Shown in pieces: positions 55,963-64,000 of a DNA stretch of 64,000 nucleotides. The stretch lies in assembly GCF_008039875.1 (NCBI RefSeq), contig NZ_VRUU01000010.1:1-64000 (forward strand), given 5' to 3'. This DNA comes from Methylobacterium sp. WL119 (GTDB lineage: Bacteria > Pseudomonadota > Alphaproteobacteria > Rhizobiales > Beijerinckiaceae). The notes under the pieces are model-generated. The model did not search any database. It saw nothing but the letters and a program-made list of their open reading frames with translations, and had not been told where the DNA came from. The first letter of the stretch is position 1. Every line of letters begins with the position of its first letter. Made by a program: the position numbers and the translations under genes.

Positions 55963-58323
55963 CTACCAGCGGTAGCGGAGCGTGGCGTAGACCGTGCGCG
56001 GCAGCCCGTAATAGCAGCTGGTGTAGCCGTTGCAGCCGCTGACGTAGGTGTCGTCGAGCAGGTTGTTGGCGTTCAGTTGCATCGAGAAGCCGGCCAGCGT
56101 CGGGTCGAGGTTCTTCAGGTCGTAGGAGACCACGGCGTCGACCAGCATGCTTTCCGGCACCTTGAAGGTGTTGGCCGCGTCGCCCCAGGACGGGCCGAGA
56201 TAGCGGACGCCGCCGCCGACCTCGAGGCCGAGCATCGGCCCGTCGAGGAAGCGGTAGGTCGCCAGAAGCGAGGCGGTGGAATCCGGCACCAGCACCGGGC
56301 GGCGCCCCTGCAGCGGCACCGTCTGGCCGGGCGCGAGGTCGTTGGCGGTCCGGCCGTCGTCGCGGACGTTGCGGATGTCGAGGAGCGAGAAGCCGCCGAT
56401 CAGGGTCACGCCTTCGGTGAGGTTCGCCCGCGCCTCGAACTCGACGCCCTGTACGCCGACCTCGCCGGTCTGCAGCACGAAGCCGGTGGGGCGGCCGAGC
56501 GTGGTGTCGGCCGTCGTCCGGTTCGACTGGCGGATGTCGAAGAATGCGGCGGTGAGGAGGATGTCGGTGCCCGGCGGCTGGTACTTGATACCGGCCTCGT
56601 ACTGGTCGCTGAGCTGCGGGTCGGGCACCCGCCCGACGGTGCCGAAGGCGGTGTCGAACACCCGGCCGGCGACGATCGGCTCGAAGGCCTGGCTGTAGGA
56701 CACGTACGGCGCGACGCCGGACTGGAACAGGTAGAGCAGGCTCGCCCGGCCCGTGAAGGCGTCGGAGGCCGCGTCCTGCAGCGTCAGCGTGCTTCCCGTC
56801 GCGGTGAACGACCGGGTCGGGCCGGTCTGGCGGGCGACGTCGTAGCGCCCGCCCAATGTCAGGATCAGGCCGTCGACCTTCATCTGATCCTGGAAGTAGA
56901 CGCCGGTCTGCTGCGCGTCGACGCGCGAGGTCGTGTTGATGGCCGGGAACGGGATGTTCATTTCGTAGTTCGGCGCGAGCGCGTTCAGGTCCGGCGCGTT
57001 CGGGAACGGCGTCCCGCTGGCGCGCGTGCTGAAGGTGCGGTGGTCGACGCCGAGGAGCGCCGTGTGGGCGATCGGGCCGGTGTCGAAGTTGGCCACGACG
57101 TTCGAATCCATCGTGTAGGCTTCGGCCGCGACGATGTTGCCGATGACGGCGCGCGGCAGCAGCGGGCCGGTGGCGAACGGGCCGTTGCGGGGGCTGAACG
57201 CGCTGTAGACGCTGCGGTAATCGCCTTGCGTCCGCAGGTAGCGCCCGGCCGAGTGGAAGCGCAGGTTCTCGTTGAAGCGGTGGTCGAAGAGGTACTCGAT
57301 CGACGCTTGGGTCCGGTCCGAGCGCTCGATGTTGCGGTCGCCGTCGTAGAAGTTCACCGGCAGTCGCCCGATCACGCCGCTGCCGAAGTTGCGCGGAAAC
57401 ACGGTGCCCACCGCCGGGAAGCCGCCGTAAAAGCCGGAGAACGGATCGCGCTGGTAGTTGCCGATGATCGTCAGCTGGGTGTCGGTGGAGGGCCGCCAGG
57501 TGACGCTCGGGTTGATCAGGGCGCGATCGACCCGCGTCGTGTCCACCGGGCCGTCCCCGTTCCAGCCCGCGCCGACGATGCGGTAGGCGAACTGGTCGGC
57601 GAGCCAGGGCACCTCGGACTGGATCGGGCCGCCGACGTCGATGCCGCCGCGCACCTCGTTGAAGCCGCCGCCCTGGACGAAGACCTCGCCGTGGCGGACG
57701 AATTGCGGGACCTTCGAGACGAGGTTGACGATGCCGCCCGGCCCCGACTGCCCGTAGAGCACCGAGGCGGGCCCCTTGATCACGTCGACCCGCTCGAGGC
57801 GGTAAGGATCGATCGTCGCGTTGGCGTCGCGGCTGGCGATCAGCGCCATGCCGTCGAGAAAGACCGGCGCGTTGAAGCCGCGGATCAGGAACTGCTCGAG
57901 CCGGGTCGAGCCGGCGCCGCCGCGCTGCTCGGTCGTGACGCCGGGCGTGTAGCGCAGGGCCTGGTTGATGGTGAGCGCGTTCTGATCCTCGATCTGCTTG
58001 CGCCCGATCACCGAGATCGACTGCGCCGTCTCCACGATCGGCGTGTCGGTCTTCGTGGCGACGGTGCTGCGGCTGGCGACGTAGCCGGGCACGGCACCGG
58101 ACGCGCCGCCGGGACCGTAGAGCGATCCGCCGAGGCTGCGGCCGGCGCCCTCGCCGGTGACGCTCAGCTCGCCGAGCTCGATGTCGGTCGTCTGCGCGGG
58201 CTGGGCCGAGGCGGAGGACGCGACCGAAATCGCGCATGTCGTCGACAGAAGAGCGACGATCAGAGCGCTGCGGCACCGACGTGCGGACGCGGACCGCACG
58301 ACGGACGGACAGTAATGAATCAT
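55963..58323 (-). CDS. TonB-dependent siderophore receptor
   Basis: 786 residues, signal peptide (ALIVALLSTTCAISVASSASAQ), TonB-box-like start IELGELSVTGEG, plug domain (TPIVETAQSISVIGRKQIEDQNALTINQALRYTPGVTTEQ, LIRGFNAPVFLDGMAL, RVDVIKGPASVLYGQSGPGGIVNLVSK), then a 22-strand barrel ending in ATLRYRW. The GxCNGYTSCYYG cysteine pair near the C-terminus is typical of FhuA/FpvA-type receptors. It should import ferric hydroxamate or a similar siderophore with TonB energy. The PepSY gene lies 11 bp downstream, so the two form an operon. No Fur box was recognised. Confidence 0.94.
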   Translation of the reverse strand: MIHYCPSVVRSASARRCRSALIVALLSTTCAISVASSASAQPAQTTDIELGELSVTGEGAGRSLGGSLYGPGGASGAVPGYVASRSTVATKTDTPIVETAQSISVIGRKQIEDQNALTINQALRYTPGVTTEQRGGAGSTRLEQFLIRGFNAPVFLDGMALIASRDANATIDPYRLERVDVIKGPASVLYGQSGPGGIVNLVSKVPQFVRHGEVFVQGGGFNEVRGGIDVGGPIQSEVPWLADQFAYRIVGAGWNGDGPVDTTRVDRALINPSVTWRPSTDTQLTIIGNYQRDPFSGFYGGFPAVGTVFPRNFGSGVIGRLPVNFYDGDRNIERSDRTQASIEYLFDHRFNENLRFHSAGRYLRTQGDYRSVYSAFSPRNGPFATGPLLPRAVIGNIVAAEAYTMDSNVVANFDTGPIAHTALLGVDHRTFSTRASGTPFPNAPDLNALAPNYEMNIPFPAINTTSRVDAQQTGVYFQDQMKVDGLILTLGGRYDVARQTGPTRSFTATGSTLTLQDAASDAFTGRASLLYLFQSGVAPYVSYSQAFEPIVAGRVFDTAFGTVGRVPDPQLSDQYEAGIKYQPPGTDILLTAAFFDIRQSNRTTADTTLGRPTGFVLQTGEVGVQGVEFEARANLTEGVTLIGGFSLLDIRNVRDDGRTANDLAPGQTVPLQGRRPVLVPDSTASLLATYRFLDGPMLGLEVGGGVRYLGPSWGDAANTFKVPESMLVDAVVSYDLKNLDPTLAGFSMQLNANNLLDDTYVSGCNGYTSCYYGLPRTVYATLRYRW

Positions 58324-58440
58324 CTTGCCGACCCTAGACGCGACACGAAACAGCAGAGACCCGCCGCGTTGACTTGCGCATCACGGCGGCGTGATCGGGT
58401 TATCGGTAAGTTCTCGCGGCAACACAATTTCTATCTTATG

Positions 58441-58482
58441 GAAACATTCCAGGGTAACTTCGAAACGTTCCAGGCTGGAACG
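58441..58482. promoter_or_regulatory. Two 13-bp direct repeats and a 17-bp palindrome upstream of the receptor
   Basis: GAAACATTCCAGG (58441-58453) and GAAACGTTCCAGG (58462-58474) differ by one base and are exactly 21 bp apart, i.e. on the same face of the helix two turns on. The second copy overlaps the palindrome CGTTCCAG-G-CTGGAACG (58466-58482). The cluster lies 118-159 bp upstream of the receptor start, with an AT-rich stretch (58428-58440) between. This looks like an activator or repressor site. The rest of 58324-58648 has no gene. Confidence 0.55.
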
Positions 58483-58648
58483 GGGTGTCGGGCGGCGGCC
58501 AGCCTCGCGCCCCTAGGGGACCAGCCCGTTTCGGCACCGTTTCCATGGAGGAGACCAGCGGCACCGCTCCACAACTCACGATGAAAACCGAGCGGCCGTT
58601 GTGACCGATCGGTAACACCCCACGGTTGCGACGCCGCGAAGGATCGTG

Positions 58649-60487
58649 TCAGGCCGGGACCGTCATCCGGCTCGGATGGACCCAGGCACCGAGCGTCTCG
58701 GTCCGGTCCTGCGACAGGATCTCGGGGGGCACGTCGGAGACCGGCACCGCTTCGGGGCGTTCGGCGCCGAAGGCCGCGAGCGCCGCGCGGGTCTCCGGAT
58801 CGTGGCAGGCGCGGTCGAACGCGGCGCGGTCGAGGCAGGCGAGGCGCCCCGCCTCGAAACGGGCATAGACCCGGCCCGAGCCGGCCTCGGCGAAGCGGAC
58901 CGAGCGCAGCCGCCGGGCGCATTGGCGCAGGAAGCCGGTGTTCCGTTCCGGCGCCAGGGCTGCGGCGTCGGGATAGACCTCCGCCGGCGAGAGCGCGTCG
59001 ATGTTGATCTTGGTGTAGCGCGCGATGTCGATGAGGCAGCCGGCATCGAGCACGGTGAGGTCGCCGTTCTCGCCGAAGGCGACCGTGCGCGGGCGCTCGC
59101 CCTGCGGCACGCTGTTGTCGAGGAACTCGTAATGCACCTGCTTGCCGGCCTTGGCCGCCCAGGTGAAGAACAGCTCCGGCATCCCGGTGAACGCCTCGAC
59201 GTTGTGGGCGAGAAGATCGTCCACCGCCTTGTAGCGGCCGAAGATCCGCCCGCGGATCCAGGCGCGCTCGACGGTGGCGTCGGGCGGCGTGATCATGAAC
59301 AGCATGAAGACGCGGTGGCCGAAGCGGGTCAGCAACTGGCTGCCGTCCTGCGTGCGCGAATCCGCGTTGAAGCTATCGAACCGGAACCGGTCGATCAGCA
59401 GATGCGACATCCGCCCCTCGCGGGCCTTGCGCGCCATGTAGCGATCGAGCTTGCGGTCGACGATCTCGACCTCGTGGCCCGTGAGCGTGCCGGCATAGCC
59501 GATCGCATCGCCGATCGAATCGTAGTCGAGCAGGAACTTGCGCCAGATGTCGGGGGTGATCACCGCGAAATCAGACCAGGATTCGCCGAGCCGCCGGGCC
59601 AGCGCCCGCTGGAGCGGACGCATCGTGCTCTTGCCCGAGGCGGAGGCGCCCTTGACGTTCATCACGATCGGCGCGGCCTGCGCACGGACCGGAACGTAGC
59701 CCTCCCGCGCCACGGCCTCGGCGAACCACGGCTCGATCAGGCAGCCGATCCGGCGGCTGCCCTCGTCGTTGGCGACGAGCGTCGTCGCGAGGTTCGCGAG
59801 CAGGGCGCGGTCGCCGACGAGCTTGCCGCGATGACGGACGATCCCCGACGCGACCTTGTGCAGGGCGGCGCTCGCCGCAAGCTCGAGCGCGTTTTCGCTG
59901 GCCGCGGCGCGGACGCACCATGCGGCGCAATGGGCGAGCGCGCGCTCCTCCGTGGATCGCGCGTCGTCGGCGACGGGGGCCGGCGGCGCCGCGAGGCCGA
60001 GCACGTGCCGCCAGGTTCTCGGCGGAGGGGGCGGCGGCGCGGGCGGCGCGAAAGCCGCGTCGAGTTCCGCGGCGATCCGGGCGCGCGCCTCGTCCGCCAC
60101 GGCGCGAAGGGTCTCGGCGATCCGGTCCGCATGCGGCGCGATCGCGGTCGCGAGGATGTGGGCGACGATCGCGCGGAAGTTGACGCCGAGATCGCCGTAG
60201 GTCTCGCCGACGGGGACCGAGAGGTCGGCCATCACCCGGATCAGCAGCTCGTGCACGACGAGGCGATCCGGCCGGAAGGCGACGATCTCCGGCATCGGCA
60301 GGCCCGAGAAGGCGGAAAGCTCCATCGCCTCGGCGAGGGGCGTCGCGACGTTCTCGGGGCGGTACAGGGTCGTCAGCGGCAGGAAACGCCGCGGCAGCGT
60401 CGATTCGATGCCGGGATTCCACGGCCCGCGCCCGACGAGGCCGTCGTCCGGCAGGGCGTAGCCGGCCGGTGCCGCCGAAGCGCTCAT
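58649..60487 (-). CDS. Zeta-toxin-like P-loop kinase of unknown role
   Basis: 612 residues, soluble. The N-terminal helical half (1-250) has a Pro-rich break near 147-156. Then comes a P-loop domain with Walker A GASASGKST at 280-288, FAVITPDIWRKFLLDYDSIG, SHLLIDRFRFDSF, VFMLFMITPPDATVERAWIRGRIFGRYKAVDD and HYEFLDNSV. The order and the GR-Y-x-V part recall zeta-toxin (UDP-N-acetylglucosamine kinase) and related P-loop kinases, but match is distant. No membrane segment. A gene for an 88-residue protein lies 22 bp upstream and is surely co-transcribed. Family not recognised with certainty; activity is inferred. Confidence 0.7.
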   Translation of the reverse strand: MSASAAPAGYALPDDGLVGRGPWNPGIESTLPRRFLPLTTLYRPENVATPLAEAMELSAFSGLPMPEIVAFRPDRLVVHELLIRVMADLSVPVGETYGDLGVNFRAIVAHILATAIAPHADRIAETLRAVADEARARIAAELDAAFAPPAPPPPPPRTWRHVLGLAAPPAPVADDARSTEERALAHCAAWCVRAAASENALELAASAALHKVASGIVRHRGKLVGDRALLANLATTLVANDEGSRRIGCLIEPWFAEAVAREGYVPVRAQAAPIVMNVKGASASGKSTMRPLQRALARRLGESWSDFAVITPDIWRKFLLDYDSIGDAIGYAGTLTGHEVEIVDRKLDRYMARKAREGRMSHLLIDRFRFDSFNADSRTQDGSQLLTRFGHRVFMLFMITPPDATVERAWIRGRIFGRYKAVDDLLAHNVEAFTGMPELFFTWAAKAGKQVHYEFLDNSVPQGERPRTVAFGENGDLTVLDAGCLIDIARYTKINIDALSPAEVYPDAAALAPERNTGFLRQCARRLRSVRFAEAGSGRVYARFEAGRLACLDRAAFDRACHDPETRAALAAFGAERPEAVPVSDVPPEILSQDRTETLGAWVHPSRMTVPA

Positions 60488-60509
60488 CGCATCACGACGC
60501 GGGTCCGGC

Positions 60510-60776
60510 TCAGGCCGCCTCGGCCGGGGCCCGGAACAGGCTGGCGCAGCCGGAGCCGCGATGCATGCTCAGGATCGAGGCCCGGTCGATCTCGGGATGC
60601 GCCGCGAGCACGTGCCGGACGCAGTCCACGACCTTCTCGTACTGTGCCGCCTCGTAGTTCCGCTCGAGCGGACTGACGGCGATGTAGGTCTCGACCACCA
60701 GCACGCGCTCGGCGCGCTCCTGCGTGACCTCGACGGCGATCCAGGACGACTTGATGAGGCGGGAACTCGAAAGCAT
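60510..60776 (-). CDS. Small partner protein of the P-loop kinase, 88 aa
   Basis: Starts at the ATG at 60776 with GGAGG 7 nt upstream. MLSSSRLIKSSWIAVEVTQERAERVLVVETYIAVSPLERNYEAAQYEKVVDCVRHVL then EIDRASILSMHRGSGCASLFRAPAEAA. It is a mixed alpha/beta soluble protein with two Cys and balanced composition. It lies immediately upstream of the zeta-like gene in the position an antitoxin would take, but shows no DNA-binding motif and no resemblance to epsilon antitoxins that I can name. Upstream, an inverted repeat GCTCG-TTGAT-CGAGC occurs near 60799-60813. Confidence 0.7.
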   Translation of the reverse strand: MLSSSRLIKSSWIAVEVTQERAERVLVVETYIAVSPLERNYEAAQYEKVVDCVRHVLAAHPEIDRASILSMHRGSGCASLFRAPAEAA

Positions 60777-60935
60777 GGGCGTACCTCCGTTGGTCTTCGC
60801 TCGTTGATCGAGCGTCGTTTGAGCGGGAGGATGAACCCGTATCCTGCCCGTGCCAAGTGCCTTGCTGGAAAGACAGGTGGGCGGCCGCGAACGTCGTCGG
60901 CCTGCGCGATGAATGCTGCGACGAGGGCCGCCAGA

Positions 60936-61130
60936 TCAATCGAGCTCGCCGGCGGCCGAGATCGCCTGATCAAAGCCCGCCTGGTCGCCCAGCCATACGA
61001 TCATCGACAACACGAGGCCGAGGCCGACGAGGTAGAGGATCGCGAACGCATCCCCGTTGCCCCGGCGCGTCGACAGCGCCAGCGAGGCGAACGGGAGCGA
61101 TTGGATCGCCAAGGCGGCGGGAACATTCAT
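60936..61130 (-). CDS. Tiny single-pass membrane protein, 64 aa
   Basis: The ATG at 61130 begins MNVPAALAIQSLPFASLALSTRR. One hydrophobic helix (FAILYLVGLGLVLSMIVWLG) is followed by a short acidic tail (DQAGFDQAISAAGELD). The residues before the helix are basic, consistent with an N-in orientation. The ribosome site is weak and a longer in-frame reading exists upstream, so it is a tentative call. It precedes the 88-residue gene by 159 bp on the same strand. Confidence 0.4.
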   Translation of the reverse strand: MNVPAALAIQSLPFASLALSTRRGNGDAFAILYLVGLGLVLSMIVWLGDQAGFDQAISAAGELD

Positions 61131-61680
61131 CGTGTCGATCCGTCGGACGACGCAAGATGCCCTGCGCCGCCTGCGCCGACAACAACAATCGGCCCGCGTG
61201 AATGCGGAATTCGATCGATTTCGGGGGCGACATCTTGCGGTTGCACAAGTCGAGGCGGATCGTAAATTTGGTCGGCTCGCCCGATCGGCGGGCCCGGCAT
61301 AGCGGAAATCGGGGCAACCGACGCCTTCGTTTGGCATATTGCATGCCATTCCATCTTCGGTCATCTTGCCGGCAACGGTCGACAAGGCCGACGTCGAGCA
61401 AGGCAACAGGGATGGAGCGTCGCAATGCCCCTCGGGCGTGATGAGGGCCTTCGGGCAGCCGCGGCCGGACCTGCGCGCTCGGACGCCCCGCACCGGGTCG
61501 GCGCATGCGTGACCCTGCGGCAAGCCGGGCTTGGCCGGCACCGGACTTTTATTGACTTGACGATGCGCGAGCGCACCCGCCAGGCATGAGGCCTGACGGG
61601 ATCGCGGCGCGACACCTTCGAAGCCGGGCGGCATCGCCGGCATCCCGATCCACCGAACTCGAGAAGATCAGAGACAGACC
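61131..61680. other. Intergenic region upstream of frc
   Basis: 550 bp with no convincing gene. TGGCAT-N5-ATGCCA (61332-61348) is a perfect 6-bp inverted repeat and also has the GG-N10-GC spacing of sigma-54 promoters, with imperfect consensus. A TTTATTGACTTGACG stretch near 61547-61561 is the most promoter-like sequence for frc. CAGGC-N5-GCCTG is a weak hairpin near 61582-61596. Confidence 0.4.
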
Positions 61681-62958
61681 ATGAGCAAGGCCCTGGAAGG
61701 CGTCAAAATCCTGGACTTCACCCACGTCCAGTCCGGCCCGACCTGCACGCAGCTGCTCGCGTGGTTCGGCGCCGACGTGATCAAGGTCGAGCGTCCCGGC
61801 GCCGGCGACGCGACCCGCGCCCAGCTCCAGGACCTGCCCGACGTGGACAGCCTGTATTTCACCATGCTGAACCACAACAAGCGCTCGATCACGCTCGATT
61901 CGAAGACGCCGAAGGGCAAGGAGGTGCTCTGGCGCCTGGTGAAGGAGTGCGACGTGCTCGTCGAGAACTTCGCCCCCGGCGCGCTCGCCCGCATGGGCCT
62001 GACCTGGGAGAAGATCCACGAGGCCAACCCGCGCATGATCCTCGCCTCGGTCAAGGGCTTCGGGCCGGGCCGCTACGAGGAATGCAAGGTCTACGAGAAC
62101 GTCGCGCAATGCGCCGGCGGCTCGGCCTCCACCACCGGCTTCCGCGACGGCATCCCGATGGTGACCGGCGCCCAGATCGGCGATTCCGGCACCGGCCTGC
62201 ATCTCGCGCTGGGCATCGTCACCGCCCTGTTCCACCGCACCGTCACCGGGCTCGGGCAGAAGGTCGACTGCGCGATGCAGGACAGCGTGCTCAACCTGTG
62301 CCGGGTCAAGCTGCGCGACCAGCAGCGCCTCGATCACGGCCCGCTCACGGAGTACAGCCAGTTCGGCGAGGGCATCCCGTTCGGCGACTCGACCCCGCGC
62401 GCCGGCAACGATTCCGGCGGCGGCCAGCCCGGCCGCATCCTCAAGTGCAAGGGCTGGGAGCACGATCCCAACGCGTACCTGTACTTCATCACCCAGGCCG
62501 CGGTCTGGGCGCCGATCTGCGACATCATCGGAGAGCCGGGCTGGAAGACCGATCCGGGCTACGCCACGCCCAAGGCGCGGCTGCCCCACCTGAACGAGAT
62601 CTTCACGCGCATCGAAGCCTGGACGATGAAGCACGACAAGTTCGAGGCGATGGACATCCTCAACGAGTACGACATCCCCTGCGGCCCGATCCTGTCGATG
62701 AAGGAGATCGCCGCCGACGAGTCGCTGCGCAAGACCGGCACGATCGTCGAGGTCGAGCACCCGACGCGCGGCACCTACCTGACCGTCGGAAACCCGATCA
62801 AGCTGTCGGCGAGCCCGAGCGAGGTGACGCGCTCGCCGCTGCTGGGCGAGCACACCGACGAGATCCTGCGCAGCGTCCTCAAGTACACCGATGCCGAGGT
62901 CGACGAGATCGCCCATTCCGGCGCCGTCGGACGGATCGAGAAGATCGCGGCGGAGTAG
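61681..62958 (+). CDS. frc: Formyl-CoA:oxalate CoA-transferase
   Basis: 425 residues, class III CoA-transferase. It moves CoA from formyl-CoA to oxalate, giving oxalyl-CoA for decarboxylation. The family start is [42 protein letters not shown]. The catalytic Asp is residue 168 in [17 protein letters not shown] (Asp169 of the Oxalobacter enzyme). The glycine loop that closes over the active site is NDSGGGQPG. The length equals that of Frc, and the C-terminal region [21 protein letters not shown] also fits. An oxalyl-CoA decarboxylase gene is not in the window. The next gene is a formyltransferase-like gene 190 bp on. Confidence 0.95.
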   Translation: MSKALEGVKILDFTHVQSGPTCTQLLAWFGADVIKVERPGAGDATRAQLQDLPDVDSLYFTMLNHNKRSITLDSKTPKGKEVLWRLVKECDVLVENFAPGALARMGLTWEKIHEANPRMILASVKGFGPGRYEECKVYENVAQCAGGSASTTGFRDGIPMVTGAQIGDSGTGLHLALGIVTALFHRTVTGLGQKVDCAMQDSVLNLCRVKLRDQQRLDHGPLTEYSQFGEGIPFGDSTPRAGNDSGGGQPGRILKCKGWEHDPNAYLYFITQAAVWAPICDIIGEPGWKTDPGYATPKARLPHLNEIFTRIEAWTMKHDKFEAMDILNEYDIPCGPILSMKEIAADESLRKTGTIVEVEHPTRGTYLTVGNPIKLSASPSEVTRSPLLGEHTDEILRSVLKYTDAEVDEIAHSGAVGRIEKIAAE

Positions 62959-63011
62959 GCCCGCGGATCGCATCCGACCATCGCGGCGGAAGCGGGCCAA
63001 CCCGCCTCCGC

Positions 63012-63052
63012 CCGTCATCCCCGGGGCTGCGTCGCAGAGCCCGGGATGACGG
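63012..63052. repeat. REP-like palindrome CCGTCATCCC ... GGGATGACGG
   Basis: Perfect 10-bp arms (63012-63021 and 63043-63052) with an inner near-palindrome around TGCGTCGCA. The same outer arms occur at 25905-25942. It lies in the gap after frc and could also terminate frc transcription. Confidence 0.75.
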
Positions 63053-63148
63053 CGAGCATCCCGGGGCGGCCGAGGTCGCCCGTGCATCCGGCATCCTCCT
63101 GGACGAACGGGTCGAGGCGGACCATCCCACCGAAACGACGAGGATCCC

Positions 63149-64000
63149 ATGCGCATCGCCTTCATCGGTCAGCAGGATTTCGGCAAGGCGGTGCTGGAGG
63201 CCTTCCTGAAGCGCGGCGACACGGTGGCCGGCGTGTTCTGCGCGCCCGAGAAGGAGGGCGCCAAGCCCGACGTGCTCAAGACCGCGGCGCTCGAGCAGGG
63301 GCTGCAGGTGTTCCAGTTCCCGAGCCTGAAGAGCGCCGAGGCGGAGGCCGCGATGCGCGGGCTCGACGCGGAGATCGGCGTCATGGCCTACGTGCTGCAG
63401 TTCGCGCCGCAGGACTTCGTCACCATCCCGAAGCACGGCACGATCCAGTACCATCCCTCGCTGCTGCCGCGGTATCGCGGGCCGTCCTCGATCAACTGGC
63501 CGATCGCGAAGGGCGACACGAAGACCGGGCTGACGATCTTCCGCCCGACCGACGGCCTCGACGAGGGCCCGATCCTCCTGCAGAAGACCTGCGACATCGG
63601 CGCCGACGACACCCTCGGCGACGTCTACTTCAACAGCCTTTTCCCGATGGGCGTCGCGGCGATGCTGGAGGCGGCCGACCTTGTCGTCGCCGGCCGGCAC
63701 ATCGAGATCGACCAGGACGAGGACGCCGCGAGCTACGAGGGCTGGTTCCGCGCCCGCGAGGCGGCGATCAACTGGGGCGCCCACGCCAACCAGATCTACG
63801 ACCTGATCCGCGCCGCCAACCCCGCGCCCGGCGCCTGGACCACGGTGAACGGCGCCAAGCTGCAGATCTTCGATGCCCGCCTGCACCCGGTGCGGACGCT
63901 CGGCGGCGTGAAGGGCAAGGTCGGCGAGGTGATCGCGATCGGCGACGACTCGATCCGCGTCACCGCGCAGGGCGGCCAGATCGAGATCTTCAAGGTGAAG
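63149..64000 (+). CDS. Stand-alone 10-formyltetrahydrofolate hydrolase-like formyltransferase, 3' end cut
   Basis: 284 residues are visible with no stop before the window end. GAGGA lies 7 nt before the ATG. The formyltransferase fold begins RIAFIGQQDFGKAVLEAFLKRGDTVAGVF. The active site is GTIQYHPSLLPRYRGPSSINWPIAKGDTKTGLTIFRPTDGLDEGPILLQKTCDI, with His in YHPSLLP and Asp in DGLDEG, and Gln before the His rather than the Asn of Fmt. The following INWGAHANQIYDLIRAANPAPGAWTTVNG is very like the hydrolase domain of eukaryotic 10-formyltetrahydrofolate dehydrogenase (ALDH1L1). Context next to frc suggests formyl-group transfer linking formyl-CoA to folate, which is inference. Confidence 0.88.
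   Translation, partial: MRIAFIGQQDFGKAVLEAFLKRGDTVAGVFCAPEKEGAKPDVLKTAALEQGLQVFQFPSLKSAEAEAAMRGLDAEIGVMAYVLQFAPQDFVTIPKHGTIQYHPSLLPRYRGPSSINWPIAKGDTKTGLTIFRPTDGLDEGPILLQKTCDIGADDTLGDVYFNSLFPMGVAAMLEAADLVVAGRHIEIDQDEDAASYEGWFRAREAAINWGAHANQIYDLIRAANPAPGAWTTVNGAKLQIFDARLHPVRTLGGVKGKVGEVIAIGDDSIRVTAQGGQIEIFKVK

Noticed and set aside
54083..58276. One long minus-strand frame joining the receptor and PepSY regions
   Set aside because: Its receptor part is out of frame with the real receptor. Only the piece 55951 down to about 55230 is real, and that belongs to the PepSY gene.
61332..61348. Sigma-54 promoter upstream of frc
   Set aside because: GG-N10-GC spacing is right, but the consensus bases between are poor and it lies over 330 bp from frc. 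The same bases form an inverted repeat, so it is recorded only as a weak site.

Overview
The window is very GC-rich and has the gene content of an alphaproteobacterium of the order Hyphomicrobiales. The best guess is Methylobacterium in the broad sense. The reasons are: a CcrM-type GANTC methyltransferase and a DivL-type tyrosine pseudo-kinase; a separate F0-only ATP synthase operon (atpI-B-E-B'-F); ClpS-ClpA; a phasin and a polyhydroxyalkanoate-granule protein; a GGAAC-N16-CGTT promoter of the PhyR/EcfG general stress type; and an oxalate/formyl-CoA locus. The genus is an inference from gene content. No rRNA, tRNA, CRISPR array, integrase or transposase was recognised, so most of the window reads as ordinary chromosome.

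Layout. 1-3415 (minus): partial membrane-anchored protein, ABC-F ATPase, a proline-rich peptide, a PHA-system protein and an RlpA-like protein. 4091-8004: ccrM, mutY, a DUF721 protein and a DsbA-like thioredoxin. 8102-10974: F0 ATP synthase operon with a clear promoter and terminator. 11365-13150: two-gene ABC exporter. 13187-14759: ahcY with a palindromic operator, promoter and terminator. 15014-20912: divL, a soluble chemoreceptor, an MFS transporter and a Cys-rich periplasmic protein. 21288-25805 (minus): ybgC-tolQ-tolR-tolA-tolB without pal. 26065-33406: stress-type DUF4142 protein, ruvB, an autotransporter, a small membrane protein and gamma-glutamyltransferase. 33663-40591: FKBP isomerase and a Wadjet/MksBEF-like SMC locus (jetA-jetB, then an antisense esterase, then jetC) with no JetD nuclease in the window. 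40889-45295: a Deg protease, secreted protein and J-domain protein run, and a D,D-carboxypeptidase with a SPOR domain. 45594-49048: phasin, clpS, clpA. 49206-54335: small membrane protein, Tat-exported amine oxidase, ergothioneine genes egtB-egtD, murI. 54397-58323 (minus): a PepSY membrane protein, frameshifted at a GCGG tetranucleotide repeat, and a TonB-dependent siderophore receptor. 58649-61130 (minus): a zeta-toxin-like P-loop protein preceded by an 88-residue protein, and a tiny membrane protein. 61681-64000: formyl-CoA transferase and a stand-alone homologue of the 10-formyltetrahydrofolate hydrolase domain, cut by the window end.

The themes that link genes are: cell-cycle control (ccrM, divL and three near-consensus CtrA boxes); envelope integrity (tol genes, D,D-carboxypeptidase, RlpA, Deg protease, murI); SMC-based DNA surveillance (jetABC); iron-siderophore uptake; redox/thiol protection (egtBD, ggt, DsbA-like); and C1/formyl metabolism. 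The items most worth following are the JetD-less jetABC locus, the P-loop/88-residue pair, the frc-formyltransferase pair and the repeat-mediated frameshift in the PepSY gene.
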